A stretch of DNA of 64,000 nt from the NCBI GenBank assembly GCA_030374765.1, contig JARGXX010000013.1:372001-436000 (forward strand), given 5' to 3'. Shown here piece after piece: positions 1 through 10,187 of the stretch. The DNA comes from Agarophyton chilense (lineage: Eukaryota > Rhodophyta > Florideophyceae > Gracilariales > Gracilariaceae). The translations under genes were made by a program, and so were the position numbers. Every line of letters begins with the position of its first letter. Within the stretch, counting starts at the first letter, position 1. The notes beneath the pieces are model-generated. The model was not told the origin of the DNA. It made no database searches and worked only from the letters and a program-made list of their open reading frames with translations.

Positions 1-2057
1 AGCGCTGACAACCTTTACCACCCATGAAGGTCTGTTCAGATTTACTCGTATGCCCTTTGGTTTAAAGAATGCACCAGCAACTTTCCAACGGATAATGGAC
101 ATTATACTGTCCAGAGTCAAATGGAAGTTCGTCCTGGTCTATTTGGATGACATTATAATCTTCTCACGGTCCGTAAAGGAACATCTTTGCCACGTGAAGA
201 AGGTGCTAACAATCCTACAGGACGCTGGAGTAACACTGAAACTCCGCAAATGCGCTTTCTTCCAGGCCTCAGTGGACTATCTTGGTCACGTCGTCCTCCC
301 AGGAAAGCTAAAGGTGGCCACACGGACCACAAATGCGATTCTACAGGATAAGCCTTCTAGGACCCACACGGAACTACGATCCTTCGTGGGTTTGTGCCAC
401 GTTTACCGACGATTCGTCCAATGGTTTGCCAAGATCCCGGCCCCTCTCAAAGCGATGCTAAAGAAGGGAACACCTTCGGAGTTCGAAGCCCTTACGGACA
501 ACCAGTACGGAGCATTTCAGACCCTAAATGACCAATTGCTGAACCCACCCATATTGGCTTTACCAAAGCTCAAGAGGCCTTTTGTCCTGGACACAGATGC
601 CTCTGATGTCCAAGTGGGTTGTGGACTGCTACAGAAACAGGAGTCACCTAAGGACTATCGACCTATTGGCTAATGGAGCAGAGCGCTCACCAGCGCGGTG
701 CGAAACTACAGTACGACCGAAAAGGATGTCTAGCCATCGTATGGTCCGTATTGACACTCCGTCCGTACCTCGAAGAAACCAGGTTTACCAATAGGACAGA
801 CCATGACTCACTTCGCTGGTTACTCAATATGACCGATGCATCGAGTCGCCTCGTTAGGTAGCGCCTCAGGCTGTCAGAAAAAGACTACGAGATAACCTAT
901 AGACCAGTCATCATGCAACAGGCAGCAGATGCCCTGTCGCGAATCAGTACCGACGGAACTGATGACACCCCATTGGACGACCTAATTCCTACCCCCTTAC
1001 AGATGATGGACCTCAGGAGTTCACGGAACAGATGACCTTTTGGGTAAGGTGCAATCGGAGGATCCTGGGGTAAAGAAGAACGAAGTATACCTATTGTACT
1101 GGGAAACATTACAGCCCAGTTCGTCACCACCTCAGGTTAACGCGATAGCCCCGGAGGAAAAAGAACACCTCCCTATAACTATTGAGGAACTCCTACAGGC
1201 GCAGGTCGAAGACGAGTACTGCAAGGAAACAGCCCAATTGGTAGGAACCCCAAGATGCCTATTCGACTATGACCGATTCGGACTACTATGTCGCAGCTCA
1301 CCGCTGGATGGGGCACTCCAACGGGTAATACCGACTTCGCTAAGGGCGCGATTCCTATACCTCGTCCATTTCTCACGCTTGGCTAGTCATCCGGGAGGCA
1401 GACGAATGTACCAGACCCTAAGGAAGTTCATCTATTGGCCACTACTGGCGCAAGACCTATGGCAAACCACACAGAACTGTGCATCGTGCACACAGATCCG
1501 AGGGTTTCGCGCCAACCGTCAGGGCAAACTGAATCTCTTCACCGCCGCAGGTCCAATGGAAATTGTCTAAATGGATATTCTTGGGCCTTTGCCTAAGTCG
1601 TCCTATGGGAAACGGTTTGTTTTGGTTATAACCGATAGGTTTACCAAACTTACCGGAGCCCTATCCCTAGGAAGGACAACGGCCACGGATGTCGCCACGG
1701 CCTTCTTGTCCCACTGGGTATATCCATATGGCATGCCACTGCACCTCCTTACAGATAACGACAGCCAGTTTGTATCCAAATTCTTCTCGCATGTCTGTGC
1801 TACCTTAAGTATCAAATATGTGACTACCACGGCGTACCAAAGGCAAACCAATAGCCAAGCCGAACGCTTCTACCGCACCCTTCTAGACTGATTGCCGCAC
1901 TACGTTACGGAGCAACAATTGGACTGGGACGAATACGTTGAGCCACTGATTTATGCCTACAACACGCAGGTGCACGCTTCCACAGTGACAACGCCTTTCG
2001 ACTTAACGCTAACGACAGCGCCGCCGCCGATAGCGTACCGGACGGCACCGTCCGGTA
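1..2057 (+). mobile_element. Ty3/gypsy retrotransposon fossil A (3' part of pol)
   Basis: This is an LTR-retrotransposon fossil cut on the left by the window edge. In order it holds the reverse transcriptase end (about 1-330, with MPFGLKNAPATFQR and YLDD), RNase H (about 570-950), the integrase zinc-binding region (about 1360-1500, HHCC spacing) and the integrase core (about 1570-2050). The order RT-RNase H-integrase is diagnostic of Ty3/gypsy. The RT block is closest within this window to fossil E at the right end, so A and E look like one subfamily. The copy is broken, with roughly four or five breaks. It ends abruptly at a short palindrome where fossil B begins, and no LTR is seen. Confidence 0.93.
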
Positions 2058-2058
2058 C
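2035..2058. repeat. 24-bp near-perfect palindrome at the fossil A/B junction
   Basis: Two 11-bp arms (2035-2045, GTACCGGACGG; 2048-2058, CCGTCCGGTAC) are exact reverse complements separated by CA. Integrase-type sequence of fossil A runs into the left side. The RT-tail sequence of fossil B starts at the right arm. The palindrome therefore sits on the breakpoint between two elements. Confidence 0.9.
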
Positions 2059-4817
2059 TTAAAACATGTGATCAAGCCGGGACAGCCTGCCATTCAAGAG
2101 GCACAAACAGCGGCTCTCCGCGAAGTACAACCTCCGTCGACAAAGAAGCAATTGCGTTCTTTCCTCGGATTGTGCAACGTCTACCGACGATTCGTGCCGC
2201 GATACTCGCATATAGCGGCACCGCTCAACGCAAAGCTGCGTAAAGGACAACCAGTACAGCTGAAACAATTCAGATAAGCTGAAGCGGAAGCGTTCGACAT
2301 GCTGAAGTCAAAGATGATTAAAGCCCCAGTCTTGGCGCTGCCCATCTTCAACCTGCCATACTCAGTGGATACCAACTCTAGCGAGTACCAAGTAGGGTGT
2401 GCACTTTTTCAAACACACCCTGATGGTGAACGCAAACCCATTGGTTACTGGTCAAGATCGCTGAACGCAGCTGAGAAAAAGTATTCAGTTTCAGAAAAGG
2501 AATGCCTTGCAGTAGTTTGGGCTCTAACCACATTTCGACCGTATCTCCAAGGAGAACGTTTTACCGTCAACACGGATCATTCGTCTCTACGATGGTTACT
2601 GTCCACTACAGACCAGTCTGGTCGTTTCACACGATGGCGTTTACGCCTTTCTGAATTCGATTTCGAAGTGAAGTATAAGAAGGAATTGGCCAATGTCCAA
2701 GCTGACGCGCTATCGCGACTCAAAACACTGAGTGAAACCCAAGGCGAAATCGATGAAGAGATACCTTGCTTCTACTTGGGGACCCATTCACCATCTTTTG
2801 AAGAACAGGAACAAGAGACCCTTGATGATTATTCGGATGCAGACCCGTTCCTTGCATTAGCAGACACTGACCCTTCAGTTCAACTCGAGCGAATCTCGTG
2901 CACTGAGCTCCTCAATGAGCAACACACCTAATCATTTTGTGCGTCGATACGCTCTCGTCTTAACGGGGGGGAGGAGATCTCCTTTTTACTCGATTCACGA
3001 GGAATACTGTTAAGACATGTCGAAAAGCATGATCAAATCGTGATTCCACACGTCTTGAAGAGTCGAGTACTCCATCTGGCACACTACAGCAGGCTGTCTG
3101 GTCATCCAGGAGGAACGAAGTTGTTCATGACTCTAAGAAGAGATTATGACTGGTCTACTTTGGCAATGGATTGCCATGCTACAGTGAGGTTGTGTAAAAC
3201 ATATGCGAAGAATCGCGTGAAGCTTTAGAGGAAGCGGAAACCGATGACGTTATTCCAGGCGAAAGCGCTTTTACAATACGTCAGTATCGACATCCTAGGG
3301 GAATTGATTCGCTCAAGGCGAGGTTATCGCTACCTATTGGTAATCACCGACCGCTTCTCGAAGCTAGTGCCGATTGTGCCGCTGAAGCGGATAACCGCAA
3401 CCGTAATCGCACAGGCGTTTATAAAACGCTGGGTATTTATATACGGACCACCAGAAGTTCTGTTATCAGATAGTGGGAAGCAATTCGTTGCGAAGTTCTT
3501 TCAGAATGTTTGCCGCATTATGGGCATTCGAAACGTGTTTACCACGACCTATCATCCGCAATGCAACGGTCAGGTGGAGCGTTTCAACCACACGCTGATA
3601 GAAGCATTATGACACTACATCGCGGACCACCCGAAAGAATGGGACATGTTTACAGATACTCTGTGCTACGCGTACAATACGCAAGTACATACCTCTACAA
3701 AGACGGCACCGTTTGACTTCGTGTTCTCACGTAACCTCTGACTTTACCGGTTGCGCTCGACGACGAGACAGAATTGGACGCGCCGACCCCGGCTAAGTAA
3801 CATCTGAAATGGAGGAATGACCTGAAAGCCAGAGCGGAAGAAGCCGCTAAGGAGTTATCAAAGACGCAAGCTCGCAATAAGCGAAATTATGACGCCAGAA
3901 GGCGAAGAGGAAATCCGGCAATCCGAGTAGGAGGTCACGTCTTCGTGCGAATCGAAAGAACCGACAAACAAGAAGAATCTCGTCATAAGTTGTTGCCGAT
4001 AGCTGCTGGACCCTTCAAAGTGGTGGACCTTGATGATGACACAGTGGTCATCAAGACAGGTGACGACGTTGAACGTGTATCTCGCGATCGCGTTGAAGTC
4101 GCGCCTGACACGCAAGTGGAAGTCCAGGTATCTGGTATAACTAAGGAGACAAGTGCGACGGAACGTTAAGGCAAAAGTCCAAGTGACTCTGGGGAGTGTG
4201 AACCGCCACCAATGGCTCGAGCGGAGGAGAAAGTTCCTGATCTCCCACCGCCGGCGGTTGCGTACGCCAATAACGGACAGCTTCCGAAGTATCGGGATAT
4301 GCCCCGTGGCACGCGCACAACCGTAAGTACAGAAATGGAACTTGAAAGAAGGAAAGATGTTTTGGAATTTGGCCCCAAGGGCTTGGAAACGAGTGCATGC
4401 GAAAACGCGCCGTTGCCGTTTCAGGCTGAACCGTCAGGTGAAGTGCCACTCGCTGTTACGCCGATACTGGCTCCCATCTCTCGTGGGCAGGAAGAAGAAG
4501 AGGTATCGCCTTCTGTCGTGGTGCAACCACCATCGTCCACCGAACAGCGGTCAGAATCGGATAAACCGAAGGAAGTTCATCCACGAATGGAATTGAGAAG
4601 TAGCAAGAAGTACGCTTCTATGGAACCGGAAAAACAGGATAGCTCTTCATCTGAGAAAGGTTCTCAAGGAATGAGTACAATGCCCCTGCGGGCAGAACGA
4701 CAGTAAGTCGACGAGCGAACGCTTAGCGACGCGGAGACTGTTAACACAGAGACGCCTGGGCCAGCTCTAAGGCATTTCAAACCTGCTAAGAGGAGTCTCG
4801 CGCCAACAGCGAAAGCA

Positions 4818-5057
4818 TTGGGAAACGCCCAGGAATATGTTATGGATCGCATATGTGAACATGGCGAGCATGAAGATACTAGAGAATTACTGTATCGAGT
4901 CCGTTGGTACGGTTTTCCTCCAGAAGCTGATACGTGGGAACCTATAGCTCATATCCCCCGTTCGCAGCTCGTGCGATATCATCGACGCATGCGATTACCA
5001 CTCCCTAGGGAGATCGACTCCTCGATATTCGGGCTCACGGGCACATCCCATTTCTAA
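4818..5057 (+). mobile_element. Chromodomain part of gypsy fossil B
   Basis: The predicted peptide reads as a chromodomain: an EYVMDRI start, the core YRVRWYGF, then DTWEPIAHI and a final SQLVRYHRR helix. A matching block occurs in element C at 46784-47023 (YQVRWYGF and TVEPIEHL). Its position after the integrase C-terminal part is the standard chromovirus arrangement. It is listed as part of a fossil, not as a host gene. Confidence 0.9.
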
Positions 5058-5575
5058 GTATGGGCTACAAAGGTAGTAAAAACTCTAAAGGCGAGAAGAA
5101 AACAAGAAATCATGAAGAGGAAACGTGAAGACACGCAAGCAAAGGACATTTACTGACTATCACCTATGACAAACTCGAGAACCGAGAAAAAGGATTGAAG
5201 AGCTCGAGAAGCGAGAAGGGAAGTATGAAACTCGGGAAGCAAGAAGGAGAAGTTAAGAACTCGAGAAGCGAGAAGAGATGAAGACTAGAAGATAAGAAGG
5301 GAACGTGAAAACACGAAGTCACCGGAGTTTTATTGGTATCAAGATACCACCGCAAGGGTGTTGACTAGGAGTCTTTTCTAGGATCATCGAAGAGACGTGC
5401 GAGCACGCAGGTTCGCAAGAAGCTGTGCGCGATCACCCTCAACTTGGTCCACGGGAAAGCCCGCATCTAAGAGGAACTGCCTCAGCGGATCCAAGCCTGG
5501 ATCTTCGACCGGCACTGCACTCGGTTGTTGGGTAAACCCATGAAAGTACTCTTGAGCAACTCCCGCCGCTGCGGA

Positions 5576-6598
5576 TTAATCGACGGAAGTGGCTACGCCT
5601 GCCAGCTCTGGCTCATCCTCGTAACCGGGTTCAGCCTCAGCTCCCGGCGCTTCCTCATACGGTTCCTCTCCGTTCTCGGATGGAGTAGCATCGTACACGT
5701 ATCCAGTAAGCTGGTTCGGTGGCATGTCACGCGGGTTTTCCAGAAGAAAGCGAGCCTGCTCGGAAGCGATCAACTGGCGCGTCCAGGGGTCGTACCAAAC
5801 GGAATCTCCAGCACTTGCTGTTCGTCCAGGAGAATGGTCATGGTGCCTTGCACGGGTTTCGCGAGCGGATTGATCAGCTTGCACTCCAGACCAATCGACA
5901 CTGTCGATCAAATCCACAAGATGGAGGAAGTCGGCATGGTTTGCACGGGATCCCAGGACAAGGGAAAGATCGAGTTCTCTCGCATACTTTCGCGCTGTGG
6001 GCGACACGTCCCAAACTCTAAAGGTATCATAAGCATCCCACAGGAGGAAGACGGCCATCTTGGCGATAAACTCGGTATAAACCACCGTCCAATATCCCGA
6101 GAACGGGTCGTTAACCAACGCGGACCCGATGTAGTAGATCGCCGGTGGGAGCTCCACAGGGCAACCATGAGGACTCCCGATCGCCGCCCAATGTTCCAGA
6201 ACACCGTCAGGGAAGTACCCCCCGTGTACATACAGTTGTATCAACGCATCATCGCGGATAGCAACTGGATCAAACCAGGGCGCTTGCGCGAAAAGTTCAA
6301 CGTTGTCGAGAGGATCTCGTCCATAGAAATCCGCAGGGTGCGGGTAGCTCCGCTAAGCACGACGAAAAGAAGCTCGAATCACACCCGCAGAGGCGACGTA
6401 AGCCGCGTTTGGCATCGGAGCCACGGGTGGCTGAGGTAACGGTACCGACCGGAATCCGGTGTACGGTGTGGGGAACGAACGGTATGGACGGAGTTGAGCA
6501 GTAGGCTGCGACGCATAACCAGCAGTGTTGGACGGAGCCCCAGAAGGCACATTCTCAGAGGAGGGCTGGAACGGGCTGGACCGGGCGTTCGGATCCAT
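5576..6598 (-). mobile_element. Minus-strand reading region of gypsy fossil B, conserved with element C
   Basis: On the minus strand, between the chromodomain and the 3' LTR, lies a protein-like region. Two of its blocks reappear in the same place and orientation in element C: APWFxPxAxRDDxLI...YVxxG, and LPPxIYYIGS followed by DPxSGYW and LLWDA. A third block (SPGR...WVYYNP versus WYDP, then TGYVYD versus TGFIYT) is also shared. No known family is recognised. The region is low in hydrophobic stretches, carries Pro/Ser-rich tails and shows no membrane segment. It is part of an old element and is broken here. Whether it acted as an extra structural or regulatory protein is unknown. Confidence 0.75.
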
Positions 6599-6766
6599 CG
6601 CGAGAGATCGAGCTGAAGAGCGGTGAGGGATAGAATGCTGTTGAGAACTGTAAGAGTTGGTCGGGTGGCGAGGAATTCGTGATGACGATGAGTACCCGGA
6701 ACACCGGTCCGACTGCGTATAAACGCTTCTTGCGTCCCCTATGGTTCGCGCTTAACGAGGGGGGTG

Positions 6767-7200
6767 TGTAGTATTCTACTATACCCGGGAATCCGATAGG
6801 TTTGTTTTTCGCGAAGTCGCGGTTGGAAAGCATGAGTGAGTGTTATCATCAGCATTGTGATATGAAGCGGCATCCCGCATAGGATGCCTAGAGGCAGAAT
6901 GTCTTAGTGGAACACGTGGCGTCATGGGTCGAGTGGCTTACCACGGCGCGCGCATAGTTGCGACCCTTCCTAGGGGAATGCCATATTGGCAACGGCGCAT
7001 GTAGTGGCGATCCACGTGGAGAGCTTTACTACCCTTTGTAGCTAGACTTCCATTAGGGACCATACCCATACAGTGGTTTGGCTAAGTGGCTGACCACTGG
7101 GTATTATTTATATATTTATTTGGGCACTCACTCTGGTACACAGTATGTAGTGTACCAGAGGTGAGCGCCGACTCCAAGTAAAGGAGACAAAATGGGCATC
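6767..7200 (+). repeat. Putative start of the 3' LTR of gypsy fossil B (right end not located)
   Basis: The 15 bases before 6767 (TTAACGAGGGGGGTG) align with the 15 bases before the proven 3' LTR of element C (TTAAGGAGGGGGAGA), and both LTRs then open with TGTAG. This marks polypurine tract and LTR start by analogy. A TATA-like AT run (about 7104-7122) and a strong hairpin (7131-7160) follow, as expected for LTR promoter and leader signals. No second copy lies in the window, so the right end (drawn arbitrarily here) and the age cannot be fixed. Confidence 0.55.
7131..7160. repeat. Hairpin, 11-bp perfect arms
   Basis: CTCTGGTACAC at 7131-7141 and its exact reverse complement at 7150-7160 flank an 8-base loop. 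It lies about 10-25 bases after a TATA-like run within the putative LTR of fossil B, so it could form in the 5' leader of LTR transcripts. Confidence 0.85.
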
Positions 7201-9589
7201 ATGACTATTCTGTTCCTCGCTTAGGATTCCTTAACCGGAGATCCGGACGAGCTTTAATAGATAGTCAGCCCCCAACCACTTCACGAGCCGTCTCGTACCT
7301 ACGTTCCATCAACGCTTTACAGTTGCACTGTTCACTTTCGCTTGCGAGTAGTGGCCTTACACCCCACTTCCAGCTCGCTGGTGTTATAGCTCTACCACCC
7401 CTTTTACTTCGCTGCAAGCGACCCATCGGCAGTCCGAACGCTCTCGCAGGTGTCTGCTCTCTCCGTTAGATCGGATACTACAGCTTGATTTGCAGTCTAC
7501 TCCAAATGAGATTTTGGTGAATTTGGGGCCACCTTTCTCATTGTAGGCACACTTTGGCAACCGCTACTCGGGTGTAAAAATCTCAATAGAAAAAAAGAGC
7601 GCCAAACTGATATCGGAGCACTTGTACAGATGTACTGCGCGGTCAGAAAAACTAGCTTTTTAAACGTGAAAGGCTGCATCCAATTAGGGCTCAAACGTGA
7701 AAGGCTGCATCCAATTAGGGCTCGTTAATACCGTTTTCCATAAAAGTGAGATCTTCCTGGCGCATACGGTGATTAGAATAGATAAAAATAAGGCAAAAGA
7801 ACTTTGTCCTGACCCGGTTGGAATAATACGTGTTCAGTTTTGGATTCTTTCCATCTAAGTATGCGAGTGGCATCGCTCCTGGCAGTTCATACACCTTCCC
7901 GAATCCTCTTGTTCGTGTTTCGAATCCAATTGGTGTTTTTCAGCTAGGAGAACAGGCTGAGTTCTTTGCGCTCCACCGTTCAGACTCATCCGTACCTTGC
8001 AGTCTAAATTTTTCAACTGATGTCTGTTGCGTTGCCGTTCAGGCCACCGACGCGAGGAAGTTCGAAAACCTCGTCTCTACGCTGCATTTAGTGTACATTG
8101 TGGGGAGCTAACAAAATCGCATGCATTTCCGGTGGAAGCCTCTGGCGGTGGTCCAGTTCCCAGAAAGGCAAATCAGACAAGTTCTTTCAGGCTGCTGTTC
8201 AGCGTTCCACTCTAGTTGCTAGGTAGGTTGAAATACCGGTGCCGGTGATTGCATGGATACTGACCCGGATAGGCGAGATGGTGTCGACACTGTTGGCGTC
8301 GTTGGGATAGAAGGAAACGAGACGCCTTGGGAAAAGACGAACACGTGCTCGCATTATCCGACTCAATGTCGTTTGCGTTGGAAGAACTTCTGACGCTCAT
8401 CACTGACTTTCGAGTTGAATGCCGAGAAGATATATCAGCTTGGTCGACCCGCACTGGTTTTCGTATTAACGAGCGGTGATTGTCACCATACGAGTAGGAG
8501 TACCTTGCGAGTCTGTCGTAACCGATGACGGAGTGCGTCCTGAAGAGATTGAACAACCTGGAATGGAAGGCGGAGAGAAGTCTTTCGACAAAAACGGACT
8601 GCAGAAATCGATCGGAAAACACAGAAACGCACCGAAGAGTTTTCGTTCACAATTTCTGGGCAAATTCCGTTTTCGTCATGACTGGCGACTGCTGGTATAG
8701 GGTGACCTTGGCATATGCGTCAGCGATGATTTCGTCGGTGGCATGTGTAGTCAATAAAGATTGGAATTCTTTTGAACAGGTTCAGAGGAAATCGCCGCGC
8801 TGTGTATCGATAGCACCACTCTCCCGCATAATTCGTTATTGAACCAGCGCGTAGGCTGGTCCATTGAAGAAGAAATGTAAACACCAGAACGCTGCCGCTT
8901 CGGCAATTCAGTTCTGAGTACACGCTGTCTGAAATCGCTGAAGAATATTCACCACAGATAACGGATACGAGACAGAGAAAGAATGTGTCTTCCTATGGAT
9001 ATTCATCTTTTCCTGGTAGGGTGGTATTGTTAGAGCCACGTGGGAATCGTAAGGCTCCGACCGGCCATCCACTTGGCACTTTTAGTATTTCACCACTTTT
9101 TTCGAAGAGCTTCTTAAAGGGCTTGACACGCGTAAGCGCCGATTCACCCGAGCAGGAACGATACCATTTGGATTCGCCACGAGCAGGGCTTTTCGGCTCC
9201 ATGTCCCTGTCCGTTCGGGAGTTTGAATCCAAAAACAGCACACGGCGTGAGTCCTAGTCTAAATTGGAAAATACATGCTCTTTTTGTAGTCCTTCTGCAG
9301 CCTTTAAACGTGACATCTCATCGTCCTCCATGAGAAGAACAGCCTCGTTAGTCCCTGCCGAAGTAGTTGGATCGCGCTGGATAATTTATGCGTATGACAT
9401 CAATTCTCTTGATAATTACAAGAGGAATTGTGGAAGAGAGGACATCCTATTGAGTGCACCACGAAAGTCTTGAAGGCTGCCGAACATGTCTCTGATTTGT
9501 ATTCTGTCCTCTCTCTGAGAAAATATTCATGCAACAAAGGCACTCACAGCAATCGTTTTGATAGTTTGGGAAATGATTTCCTGCTCCCA
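7201..9589. other. No recognisable gene; probable old repeat sequence
   Basis: Only short open frames occur (for example 7830-8111 plus, 8212-8622 minus, 8993-9241 minus). None shows a motif I recognise. The stretch holds one exact 31-bp tandem duplication (7662-7723). It lies between an LTR-like sequence and a DNA transposon, so it is most likely decayed repeat DNA, possibly including the rest of the fossil B LTR. Confidence 0.5.
7662..7723. repeat. Exact 31-bp tandem duplication
   Basis: The 31-base unit that begins AAACGTGAAAGGCTGCATCC and ends AGGGCTC occurs twice in a row with no mismatch. This points to a recent duplication by slippage or repair. Confidence 0.9.
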
Positions 9590-9649
9590 TGACCCTAGAA
9601 GAAAGTAGTGTGGCAGCCACGGGGTGGGTACAGGACTGGACGTGTACAG

Positions 9650-9770
9650 CAGTGCTTGCAGAGTGTCATTGGAGTACACCGAGTAGTGCTCAGCGAGTAC
9701 TGTGCTCCTCGCAGAGTGTACACGGAGTACGTGTCGCCACAATTGAATAATGGAGGGCGAACAGAGTGCA
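9650..9770. repeat. Left subterminal repeat cluster of the CACTA-like element
   Basis: Short words recur: GGAGTACAC, CGAGTAGTGCTC, CGAGTACTGTGCTC, GAGTGTACAC and CGGAGTAC. The same vocabulary (CGGAGTACAC, GTACACACTCG, GGAGTTTACAGAGTG) appears near the right end at 18190-18300. In CACTA elements such clusters bind the accessory TnpA-type protein; that role is inferred here. Confidence 0.5.
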
Positions 9771-9915
9771 CTTAGTCTGCCTCCACTTCCTGCAAGAGAA
9801 CAACCTGAACTCATTTGACAAAGGAGAGTGATGTTTTAGTCATTGCGTGACAATGGTGTGCAAGCCCATGGAATCTGTGTAAATGGGAATCCTGTTTGAG
9901 ACTAGTCTTTCTATA

Positions 9916-10032
9916 GGTGGAGAGCGGATCGGCCTAAACGAGCTGATTTGCAAGGTACGGAGATCTGAACCTAGCTTTCTGATTGGTCAGAAGTCCGACG
10001 TCAGCGACGCCGTGTCGATTGGCCTCCTGCCC
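9916..10032 (+). repeat. 117-bp direct repeat, upstream copy
   Basis: This segment starts GGTGGAGAGCGGATCGG and is nearly identical to 11913-12029, inside the 685-aa gene; I count about five base differences. The frame used in the gene is also open here (GGERIGLNELICKVRRSEP in both). The few changes include an L/W and an S/G difference. Both copies are preceded by a similar AGTCTTTC word. It may be a duplicated exon-like segment or a remnant of an internal duplication. Confidence 0.9.
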
Positions 10033-10187
10033 CCAGCGCGTCGTTCTTTTCGGCGCGACATGCGAAGGGTACATCCGCCGCACATTCTTCGTTCGGTCAC
10101 TTCTCATCGTCGTCGTCTGCTTCGTCGTTCGACGCGCTTCTTCGCCTTAAGTACGTTGTCTTCACACCGCATTTTCTTGTTCCAGTC

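Larger units (their letters stand above)
2058..6766 (+). mobile_element. Ty3/gypsy chromovirus-type fossil B
   Basis: The fossil starts inside an RT tail (QLRSFLGLCNVYRRFVP-type block, about 2060-2280). It continues with RNase H (about 2330-2730, including TDHSSLRWLL), integrase zinc-binding region and core (about 3040-3620), the integrase C-terminal part (about 3800-4170), a charged linker, and a chromodomain (about 4820-5000). A minus-strand reading region follows (about 5580-6600). A purine tract at 6757-6764 precedes the putative 3' LTR. Chromodomains on gypsy integrases are known to steer insertion toward marked chromatin. The copy is broken, with around half a dozen breaks, and lacks its gag and 5' LTR. 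It is older-looking than element C and of the same broad lineage. Confidence 0.92.

Noticed and set aside
7910-7935. Possible tRNA B-box (TTTCGAATCC)
   Set aside because: No matching acceptor stem, A-box or cloverleaf could be formed around it.
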